64,000 nucleotides of DNA, taken from Aestuariibaculum marinum (GTDB lineage: Bacteria > Bacteroidota > Bacteroidia > Flavobacteriales > Flavobacteriaceae). Every line of letters starts with the position of its first letter. The stretch's first letter is position 1. Below, piece after piece: positions 1-7,900 of this stretch. Below the pieces are notes generated by a model. It worked only from the letters and a program-made list of their open reading frames with translations. It was not told the DNA's origin and did no database searches. Where the stretch lies: positions 62,001 to 126,000 of the forward strand of contig NZ_JACVXD010000008.1 in the NCBI RefSeq assembly GCF_014596975.1, read 5' to 3'. Both the position numbers and the translations under genes were made by a program.

Positions 1-218
1 CTATAAAAGAAATCTACATTAGCTTCCTTTTTAATTTCTTTTAGAGCATCGTACAATGTAACTTTCCCCATTTTCAAGGTAATTTTTTGAGAAAATGAAA
101 AAACCGATATACTAAAAAATGCGATACATAACATGAGAGAACGCTTCATGAATCGGATAATTAAAGGGTTGAGTTTACTGAGTAACCTACAAGTTGTTGT
201 GGTTAACTTTTTTTCCAT
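1..218 (-). CDS. SusC/RagA-family TonB-dependent receptor, N-terminal part only (cut by window start)
   Basis: The reading frame starts at the ATG complementary to 216-218 and stays open to base 1, so only about 72 residues are visible. They begin MEKKLTTTTCRLLS and continue with a hydrophobic signal segment (about residues 25-44) ending VFSFSQ. The start of an STN (secretin/TonB N-terminal) domain follows, with a segment like VTLYDALKEIKKEANVDFFY. This matches the start of SusC-type outer-membrane receptors that have an STN domain for contact with FecR. An upstream FecR gene 105 bp away on the same strand supports this. The long basic n-region before the signal peptide also occurs in the other two SusC proteins here. 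The substrate cannot be inferred because the rest of the locus lies outside the window. Confidence 0.85.
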   Translation of the reverse strand, partial: MEKKLTTTTCRLLSKLNPLIIRFMKRSLMLCIAFFSISVFSFSQKITLKMGKVTLYDALKEIKKEANVDFFY

Positions 219-230
219 AAATTTGTGTGT

Positions 231-312
231 TTTGTTAATTAATTGAGTTTTAATAGTTTTTTATTAGCAAACAAATACTAAGGGGAATGTTGCAGCATTT
301 CCCTTTTTTTTT
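231..312 (+). ncRNA. Predicted cis-antisense RNA against the SusC leader (locus 1)
   Basis: A perfect Bacteroidota -7 element (TAAATTTG, 218-225, plus strand) overlaps the complement of the SusC start codon. An intrinsic terminator ends at 312. The expected RNA of about 80 nt would be fully antisense to the SusC 5' leader. No plus-strand gene lies upstream that could use this terminator. The arrangement is the one reported for DonS-type RNAs in Bacteroides. This is prediction only: the transcript start is estimated from the promoter position, and the -33 element is weak (GTTG at 193-196). Confidence 0.5.
280..312 (+). terminator. Plus-strand intrinsic terminator between FecR and SusC genes
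   Basis: Arm AAGGGGAATG (280-289) pairs with CATTTCCCTT (296-305) over 10 bp with one G-T pair. The loop is 6 nt and a T run continues to 312. The T run is on the plus strand, while both neighbouring genes are on the minus strand, so it can only end an antisense transcript. Confidence 0.7.
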
Positions 313-323
313 AGTCGCTAACG

Positions 324-1508
324 TTACTTGGTTAGTTCTATTTCATATTTTCCTGTTTTGTTGTTTTTAGTTATTATATAATTGACTTTAGTGGTTTTAC
401 TAATCATGTTTAACAGGTAATCGACCGGCTTATTCTTATAAGCCACTCCGGTAAATGTTTCATTCCTCAAGCTTTCATTTTCTATAATCACATCTACATT
501 ATACCAACGGCTCATTTTTACCAGAATTTGCTCTAAACGCTCACGCTCGAAATAGAATTTACCTTCTTTCCATGCCGTGTAAACTTGAGTATCGACCGAA
601 GCCACATCTATACTCGGATTCATCATTTCAATTACGGCACGTTGTCCTGGTGTTAATATTGTACTGCTTTGATCCTTTAAATTTGAATTTAAGGCGACAC
701 TTCCTTCAACCAATGTTGAAGAGAAATATTCGTCATCATCGTAAGACGACACATTAAACTGTGTACCAAGAACAGTGATATCTGCCGAATTGGTTTTTAC
801 TACAAAAGGACGTTTGCTCTTAGTGACCTCAAAATAAGCCTCTCCTTTTAAAGTTACCACACGTTGTTCTCCTACAAAACGCTCCGGAAACTCTAACGAC
901 GTTGCCGAATTTAACCATACCTTAGTACCATCAGGTAATTTTATTTGATACACACCACCAACAGGCACATTTAGAGTATTTATTTTAGGAGCTTTTATTA
1001 CTACCTCATCTGCATCCCCCAACACATCATACACTAAACCTTCTTTGGTGTTTTGAATACTTGACAATTCATCCTCAGCAATCAATTCTTCCTGATGCAC
1101 CGCCAAATCTACAATGGTACCATCAGATAAAACCAATGTTGCCTTTTGATCTCCCGGAAGAATTTCCTTTAAGGCATTTTCGGTTATAACTTCTACATTA
1201 TTATTTGTTTGATTGTATATACCAATCCCAACCGTAATAAATAAAATTAATATAGCTGCATATTTAAATACGGTTTGTAACTTAAATACCTTAGGTTGCT
1301 TACGTATTGTATTTAATAAAGTGTCTACTGTAGCTTTCGTATTTGGTGTATTCACACTATAACTTATAGCGTAATTGGTCTTCACAAATTCTTTGAAAAT
1401 TTGTTTGTTTTTCGAATCCTCCAACCATTTCGAAAGTTCCTTTAACTCCTCAGGAGATGCAGATTGCGACAAATACTTTAATAATATGTTTTCTATATTC
1501 TTAGACAT
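324..1508 (-). CDS. FecR-family anti-sigma factor
   Basis: This 394-residue protein has the standard layout of Bacteroidota FecR proteins. A cytoplasmic sigma-binding N-terminal region (about 1-75) is followed by one membrane helix (about 80-98), a periplasmic FecR domain (about 180-280; signature KLPDGTKVWLNSATSLEFPE and VLGTQFNV), and a C-terminal DUF4974/STN-like domain (about 310-390). Known family role: it holds an ECF sigma factor inactive until the paired TonB receptor signals through its STN domain. The SusC gene follows on the same strand after 105 bp. The probable partner sigma gene is divergent, starting 135 bp away on the plus strand, whereas most such pairs are co-directional. 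Confidence 0.95.
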   Translation of the reverse strand: MSKNIENILLKYLSQSASPEELKELSKWLEDSKNKQIFKEFVKTNYAISYSVNTPNTKATVDTLLNTIRKQPKVFKLQTVFKYAAILILFITVGIGIYNQTNNNVEVITENALKEILPGDQKATLVLSDGTIVDLAVHQEELIAEDELSSIQNTKEGLVYDVLGDADEVVIKAPKINTLNVPVGGVYQIKLPDGTKVWLNSATSLEFPERFVGEQRVVTLKGEAYFEVTKSKRPFVVKTNSADITVLGTQFNVSSYDDDEYFSSTLVEGSVALNSNLKDQSSTILTPGQRAVIEMMNPSIDVASVDTQVYTAWKEGKFYFERERLEQILVKMSRWYNVDVIIENESLRNETFTGVAYKNKPVDYLLNMISKTTKVNYIITKNNKTGKYEIELTK

Positions 1509-1643
1509 GTATTGCTACCTTGTTTTTAATTATTACTCAACAAAAATCACCTACCCTTACTTTTATTCTTTCTTTTTTTACTTTTTATTGTTTTTTTTGT
1601 GACATTTACGAAACATTTCTCTTTTTTTGACACAAACTTATTC

Positions 1644-2228
1644 ATGTCCGCATCACAGGAACATAACATAAACTTAATACGTCAGCTCCAAAACGGAGAT
1701 GAAGAGGCCTTTTCGCACCTTATAAATACCTACCATAAACCGCTTTATATTTACGCCCTCAACCTTACTAAAGATCACGCTGCGGCTGAAGATATTGTTC
1801 AAAATACATTTTTAAAAACTTGGAAATACAGAAAAAAACTGAATCCTGATTTACCTATTAAAAATCTGCTTTATAAATCGACCTTTAACAATTTCATAAG
1901 TCATTACCGCAAAGAAAAACCTTTTCAATCTATTGAAGAAACTTATATTGAAGCAATTAACGAAACTATTGAGGATGATAATGCCGAAATACTTTCAAAA
2001 AAAATAGAAATGGTAACACAGGGCATTGAAGAACTTCCTAAAAAATGTAAAGAGATTTTTTTATTAAGTAAACAAGATGGATTAACGAACTCTGAAATTG
2101 CAGAATACCTGAGTATTTCGGTAAAAACAGTAGAAGGACAAATAACCAAAGCTTACCGAATTTTAAGAGATTTAGTTGGAGGACAATTAAAAGAGATCCT
2201 GTTTATTCTATTCGATATTAAAAAATAA
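1644..2228 (+). CDS. ECF-type RNA polymerase sigma-70 factor
   Basis: The protein has 194 residues from the ATG at 1644. An in-frame ATG at 1599 would add 15 residues with no resemblance to the family, so the internal start is preferred. Region 2 is seen near residues 10-75 (HKPLYIYALNLTKDHAAAED, then IVQNTFLKTW). Region 4 has the helix-turn-helix segment near residues 125-175 (ELPKKCKEIFLLSKQDGLTN, then SEIAEYLSISVKTVEGQI). It is the likely partner of the divergent FecR gene at 324-1508. The 135-bp shared upstream region probably holds promoters for both. The family's role is to direct transcription of the adjacent SusC/SusD operon on a substrate signal. Confidence 0.93.
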   Translation: MSASQEHNINLIRQLQNGDEEAFSHLINTYHKPLYIYALNLTKDHAAAEDIVQNTFLKTWKYRKKLNPDLPIKNLLYKSTFNNFISHYRKEKPFQSIEETYIEAINETIEDDNAEILSKKIEMVTQGIEELPKKCKEIFLLSKQDGLTNSEIAEYLSISVKTVEGQITKAYRILRDLVGGQLKEILFILFDIKK

Positions 2229-2266
2229 CTTAAAGAAGCCTCTCCAACAGGTATCTTTACCCCTTG

Positions 2267-2851
2267 TTACATTTTTAAAGAATCCTTTAGTTCCCTAATT
2301 CGTTTTACTTTTTTTGGCTTCCTGTATTTTTTTGCAAACTCAGTATGATACCTGTGTTCTTCTAAAAACGCCACCTGCATTTTATTCCACTGGTCAACAT
2401 CTAAATCTAATCCTTGATTGTTCAACTCTTTTAAAAGCTGATCTCCGGTAACATAAAAATCACGACGCCCAAGATAATCTAAATCGGAATCACATATTAT
2501 TTCCTCTAAATGGGTCTTTGGATTTTGAGGGACTTTTGTTGCCATAATTAAACCTTTTACTGTTTTAATAGCTTCCTCAGGAAATCCATATTGTTGCATT
2601 AATCGTTTTGCTATTACAACACCCTTTTCTTCATGATTTTCTCTTCCCACTGTAAAACCAATATCGTGAAGAATAGCTCCAACACGCAGCAATTTAGCAT
2701 GATAACCATCTATTTTTTCGCGTCTTATGTATTTATTAACCACATTAAGGACATCCAACGTATGAATAATGTTATGGTAGCAAAGTTCTTCTGGCAATTC
2801 TGTATTTAAAATATGTAGAGCATGTTTTCTTAGTTTCAAATAGCCTTTCAT
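2267..2851 (-). CDS. HD-domain phosphohydrolase-like protein
   Basis: This 194-residue cytoplasmic protein has metal-binding HD-superfamily residues: H26 and H30 in YHNIIHT, H62-D63 in ILHDIGF, and an acidic cluster DSDLDYLG near 121-128. HD proteins are usually nucleotide or cyclic-nucleotide phosphohydrolases, but the substrate cannot be read from the sequence. It converges on the sigma gene with only 38 bp between the stop codons. It is separate from the cyclase gene that starts further left on the same strand map (end at 2934). It could degrade a signal nucleotide, but proximity to the cyclase is the only hint. Confidence 0.85.
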   Translation of the reverse strand: MKGYLKLRKHALHILNTELPEELCYHNIIHTLDVLNVVNKYIRREKIDGYHAKLLRVGAILHDIGFTVGRENHEEKGVVIAKRLMQQYGFPEEAIKTVKGLIMATKVPQNPKTHLEEIICDSDLDYLGRRDFYVTGDQLLKELNNQGLDLDVDQWNKMQVAFLEEHRYHTEFAKKYRKPKKVKRIRELKDSLKM

Positions 2852-2889
2852 ACGCTAGTGCTTTATGATCCAATCCCTTTTGGAATTGA

Positions 2890-2897
2890 CAAAAGTA
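2890..2897 (-). promoter_or_regulatory. Candidate -7 element (TAnnTTTG type) for the HD-domain gene
   Basis: The minus strand reads TACTTTTG, matching the Bacteroidota TAnnTTTG consensus, about 38 bp before the start codon. No clear -33 TTTG is visible, so support is modest. Confidence 0.35.
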
Positions 2898-2933
2898 ATT
2901 TATAATATTTTTCTTATTAAATATAAGAATTTT

Positions 2934-4916
2934 TTAAACAGCTGTTTTTTTCAATTGAAGTCGGTCTAAAAATCCCTGGTCTTTTACTCCATTCACAAAA
3001 TACATTTTCATCATACCTCGATTCTTTACTTCTATCTCACCACGATATTTACAATCAAACACATCTTTCACTATTTCATAAGTGTTTTCAGAGATATTAA
3101 TTCTTCCGGGATCAGAAAGTGTCTCCATCCTTGATGCAACATTTACCGTATCGCCCCAGATATCATAAGCAAACTTGTGAATTCCAACCACCCCCGCTAC
3201 AATAGGACCTGTATTAACCCCTATACGAATATCAAAAGTAGTTACATTTTCTCCGGTATTTCGCTTTGTTTCATCAATAAACCGGGCTATTTCAAAAGCA
3301 GCCATAATAACTTTAAAAGGATGATCAGTTGTTGGGAAAGGCAATCCGCCGGCACACATATAGGCATCTCCAATTGTTTTTATTTTTTCAATACCATATT
3401 TTTCCATGATTTGATCGAATCTTGAAAAATAATAATCAACACTATTTACCAGTTCTTCGGGAGATAAATCTTTTGCAAAATAGGTAAATCCTTTAAAATC
3501 GGTAAACAATACAGTAACCGATTCAAATTTCTTAGCTTCCACCTTACCTTTCTCCTTAAGTTCCACAGCGGTTTCTTCAGGAAGAATATTATGCAATAAG
3601 TTTTCTGAGCGTTTCTTTTCCTGCTCTATAATCAGATTCGTTGCCTTCACAAACTTGTACCGTTTATACAACCCGACTGCAGAAATAAAAACAACAAGTA
3701 TGGTTAGCAACGACACTAAAATAACACTCTTTTGACGCTTTTGTTTTAACTGCTGGATTTCCGATTCTTTCTCCAACAGTCCAATTTGATCTTCTTTCTT
3801 CTCTAAATCAAAATCAAATTGAAGTCCACGTATTTTATCATCGGTTTCTAAATTGAATAAACTATCCTTTTTGGCAACATACAACTCCTTATACTGGTAG
3901 GCCTTTTTGAAATCCTGATTTAAAGCATATGCACTAGACAAACCTTTGTACACATCCCTTAATTCATCATTAGCTTCAATACGCTTGGCTAAAATTTCTG
4001 CTTCTTCATAAACTTCAATTGACTTAGTAATATCTTTATATTTATAAGCTTCTCCTAAGGCATACAATGCTTGTACTTCATCAAGCTGCAAAGCATTTAA
4101 TTGCGCAATGTTGTAGGCCTCATTTAAATATTTTATAGACTCCTCAATATCATTTTTCTTTAAAAGTACCCTGCCTGTTTTTATAAGAATATCCGCTCTT
4201 GAAGCCACCTTATCATTACTTGATAATGCTTCTTGATAATAGTAAAGCGCTTCATCATAAAGTCCCTTTTTGAAATAAACCTCTCCTACTCCCATCAAGT
4301 AACTAATAACAAGTTGCGGATCTTTTAACTCTTCCTTAAAATCATTACATCTATTATAATATTCAAGCGCTTTATCATAGCTCCCCATTTCAGCATAAAG
4401 CCCTCCAATATTTAACAAGGCAGATGAAATTCGCAAAGGATCCTTTAATTTCTCTGAAATATTTAACGACCTCAAATAATAATCCAAGGCCCTCACATTA
4501 CTTCCCTGGCTATAATAAACGGCCCCTAAATTATTAACAAGGTTTGCCATTCCAATAGTATCGTTAATGGATTCAAATTCTTTTAAAGACTCGGTCCAGG
4601 AATTTAGCACATCTAAATATTTCCCTTGAAAATATTGAGTAAGACCAATGTATTTTAACGCATAGCCTTTCCCTCTTTTATAATCTAAACTAGTAGCCAA
4701 TTCATTTGCTCTTTGTGCAAATTCGTGAGCTTTATTAATGTCGCCAATATTCAAGACCTCTCTACTTAAATCATTTAGATTAATTACCATAGAAGTGTCT
4801 TTAACTCCTGTATTAACAACATGTTTCAAACTATCAATGGTACTGTTTTGAGCCATACCAGAAAAAGACAAGAAAAAGAAAAAACAGACTAAAATTATAC
4901 CTGACCTTAATTGCAT
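2934..4916 (-). CDS. Membrane TPR-sensor class III adenylate/guanylate cyclase
   Basis: The protein has 660 residues. In order it has a signal peptide (1-22, ending SGMAQ), about seven tetratricopeptide repeats (about 50-340), a coiled segment, one membrane helix (about 397-422) and a class III cyclase domain (about 465-640). The signal peptide plus one helix place the TPRs in the periplasm and the cyclase in the cytoplasm. Catalytic features are intact: metal-binding aspartates in VLFTDFKGF and KTIGDAYM, and transition-state Asn/Arg in TVNVASRM. The purine-specifying residues are Lys (IKTIGDA) and Asp (YDIWGDT), the adenylate-type pair, so cAMP is the expected product. The gene starts 6 bp after the stop of the large T9SS protein gene, so the two are probably co-transcribed. 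Confidence 0.9.
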   Translation of the reverse strand: MQLRSGIILVCFFFFLSFSGMAQNSTIDSLKHVVNTGVKDTSMVINLNDLSREVLNIGDINKAHEFAQRANELATSLDYKRGKGYALKYIGLTQYFQGKYLDVLNSWTESLKEFESINDTIGMANLVNNLGAVYYSQGSNVRALDYYLRSLNISEKLKDPLRISSALLNIGGLYAEMGSYDKALEYYNRCNDFKEELKDPQLVISYLMGVGEVYFKKGLYDEALYYYQEALSSNDKVASRADILIKTGRVLLKKNDIEESIKYLNEAYNIAQLNALQLDEVQALYALGEAYKYKDITKSIEVYEEAEILAKRIEANDELRDVYKGLSSAYALNQDFKKAYQYKELYVAKKDSLFNLETDDKIRGLQFDFDLEKKEDQIGLLEKESEIQQLKQKRQKSVILVSLLTILVVFISAVGLYKRYKFVKATNLIIEQEKKRSENLLHNILPEETAVELKEKGKVEAKKFESVTVLFTDFKGFTYFAKDLSPEELVNSVDYYFSRFDQIMEKYGIEKIKTIGDAYMCAGGLPFPTTDHPFKVIMAAFEIARFIDETKRNTGENVTTFDIRIGVNTGPIVAGVVGIHKFAYDIWGDTVNVASRMETLSDPGRINISENTYEIVKDVFDCKYRGEIEVKNRGMMKMYFVNGVKDQGFLDRLQLKKTAV

Positions 4917-4922
4917 ACAATT

Positions 4923-7900
4923 TTATTCTTTTAAAATATTATAAGTTCTCAGTTCAGTCTCACTAGCAATCCTAACGATATATAATCCTACGGGCAAGCC
5001 AGACATATTAACCTCTATAGTATCAAGAGGGTTAACAAAAGTACCTGCATCAATAACTACAAATCCGTACATATTGATCACTAAAACCGACACATTATTT
5101 TCCATGACATTCTGCTCAATATACAGTATTGTAGAAACCGGATTTGGATATATAGAATAGGCACCGTCTAATTTCGCATCGCATTTACCACTCTCACTGG
5201 TTGATGCCGATGACACCGAACTTTTTTGTGTCCCGTCGTAAGTTGTTAAACTCCAAACCAATTGGGTTCCGTCAAATTGAATTTCAAAAGTTCCCTCTCC
5301 TGGCATAAAAACGGTTGGAAGTAATCCACTATGCTCCGCTCCTGTTAATTTATTATCTTCACCTTCATTAACATACACTGGATAATCATTATCATTTTCA
5401 TACCTGTAAACCACAGTGTATTTCAAACTCCCAATCGCGTTAGGGTCGTAAGACACACAATCGGCATACGTACGCACCTTTCTGGAACTGTCTGATGGAT
5501 TTACAAACAAATGCGCACTATTGGAAACAATTATGTAATTTTCAGGTTCAGTAATTTTTACATAATAAGATCCTGGGATATTTGTATCATAAAAAACATT
5601 ATCCGTATCATCCACAAAATAATATGGAACACCATCTGGAAACACCGTATCTTCACTATCTTCTCCAACAAAGCCATCAAACGTAAACATCAGTTCTGGT
5701 TGCTCCCCTTGATAAACCACAGATTCTTCCGGAGAAATAATAACATTAAGGGTAGCTGGTGTAATGACTAAGGTGCCGAAAGTTTCATTTAGCAGATTAT
5801 GTATCACATAATTATTAGGGTTTCTGATTTTAATCTCATATGCACCCAGCATATCAAGTTCTGATAACTCGTACTCCACATTATCCTTAACAAAGTAAAA
5901 TGGCACACCATCTGGAAAAACAGTTGTAACAGATTCCACAGCCTCACCTTCAAAAGCCCATCCTTCAAAAGTTGTCTTTTCCAAAAGCATAGCTTCTGTT
6001 AAATTAGTTCCGTAAGGCATGGTTATATTTTCAGTACTAACATTTAAGTCCTTTGGATTAATAATTACATTCCCAACACCGTAAGTAATATTGAAGTTTG
6101 CTGACATTTCATTTAAGAATGCACCCGGATACACTTGATGGGTATCCTCATCGGTTGGCGTCACATCAATACCTGTTATCATATTTAAAGCGTAAATTTC
6201 AGAAATGGCGCGTTCATCATCCGATCCGTCTTCTGGCGGAGCATCCTCTGCATCGATAATAGTGAATACCTCACCATAATCTTTAAAAGGCCTATCAGGA
6301 TCATCTGTATTCACTACTGCACGAAACTTATTAACAACCGCTCGAAATTTATTCTCGATTCCCAACTCAACATCTCCTGTAAACAAATCTTCGGCATTTA
6401 CTACCGCTCGAAATTTATTAACTACAGCTCTAAACTTACTCGTTGTTCCACTATCAAAGTCATCTCTAGCAGAAATATAATTGGTTATATCATCTGTTTC
6501 AAGGTCTACTACATTCATTCCATTTACAACAGCCCGAAATTTATTTTGTATGGTACGCTCTGAGGCACTCCAGCTACCACCATTTAAAAAGCTCAAATCA
6601 TAATCATTTACAACTGCTCGAAATTTATTTACCACCGCCTGAAACTTGCTAGGAATACCATCTTTAAAGTCATTAGCATGAGTTTCATCAATTAATAACC
6701 TAAAACCATCTTCATCTGAGATTCCTGCACCATCAAATTGATAATTAAACCCTATTGAAATGGCATCACCATAGGTATAAACAACATCTTCAGGCATAAT
6801 TGTTAAATCTTTTTTGGTAATGGTTAAATACCCGATCTTACCAATATCTGGGTCTGGATCTATATAACCAGACACAAAATTCACCTGATATTTCTCGGAT
6901 AACTCAGTAGATAATTCTTCCGCAAAGGATGGGGTTATCACATAATCAAAAACAATAGGATATTCTCCTAAAGCCAATTTAGCATCTGCGCCAGAACTTA
7001 AAATTACTTCAGGAAAACCAAGTGCAGTCATAATTTCAGGGAAAGATAAGGTTGCATCTTCAATATCTTCAGGAGGTAAACCTTGAACATAATAGGACAG
7101 ACTAATATCCTGTCCATATTCAAATGCAGCATTATTAGGCACAATATTTATAGCGTACTTGCCGTCTGGTAATATTTTAACCGGATCTGAAAACCCTCCA
7201 TTACCTTCAGTTCCCGGTTTGGGCTCGGTATATATCTTTAAATCAGGATTACCAGTAAACTCTGGAATGACAGCTATAATCTCTGTATCCGATACCACCT
7301 GGATGTCGGTAATCTCATTTCCTTCAAAAAAGACTTTCGCCGGATAAGGCTCTTCACTTTCAGACGGAAAGAATTTACCTATTATAGAGAGTGTAATAGG
7401 TTCGGCTCCCGGGTTTCCTGTTAAGATAGTTAAAGATGTGATGTTAGCCGTTTGTGCTGCTATACTTTTAAAAGCATTTAAAGTATTTAAAAACTGAGCA
7501 TTGCCACCATCTCGAGCCGTAAAGTTAACTGCTGTATTCTTAAACGTGGATAATGCTTGACCATCTGAAAAGGTAGAAGCACCTGAACCATCGGGATACC
7601 AATAGGGTAATGCCGACTTAAGTAAAGCCATTGCAGCTGCTGCATGCGGTGCCGCTGCCGAAGTTCCGTAAAAATTTAAAGCTTCATCATTGTCACAAGT
7701 GTCACATGTTGCCAATTGACCTATGGTAGTCGAAGCCGTATTGCCTCCGTCAGGAGCATACATATCAACATCAAGCGTTACACCGTCTTTTAGTAAGCCC
7801 CCATAACTGGAGAAGGCTTCTGCAACAGGATTGTCTGCAAAACGATAATCTACAGCTCCAACAGTAACAGATTCCGGTGTCATGGCATGCCCACTTACCG

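Noticed and set aside
280..312. Ordinary terminator for the FecR gene in locus 1
   Set aside because: The T run lies on the wrong strand for minus-strand transcription; the same holds at the other two FecR-SusC gaps.
6309..6647. KFRAVVN units as in-frame mobile palindromic elements (like Rickettsia RPEs)
   Set aside because: The units are not palindromic as a whole and their codons have diverged while the peptide is kept, which does not fit recent mobile insertion.
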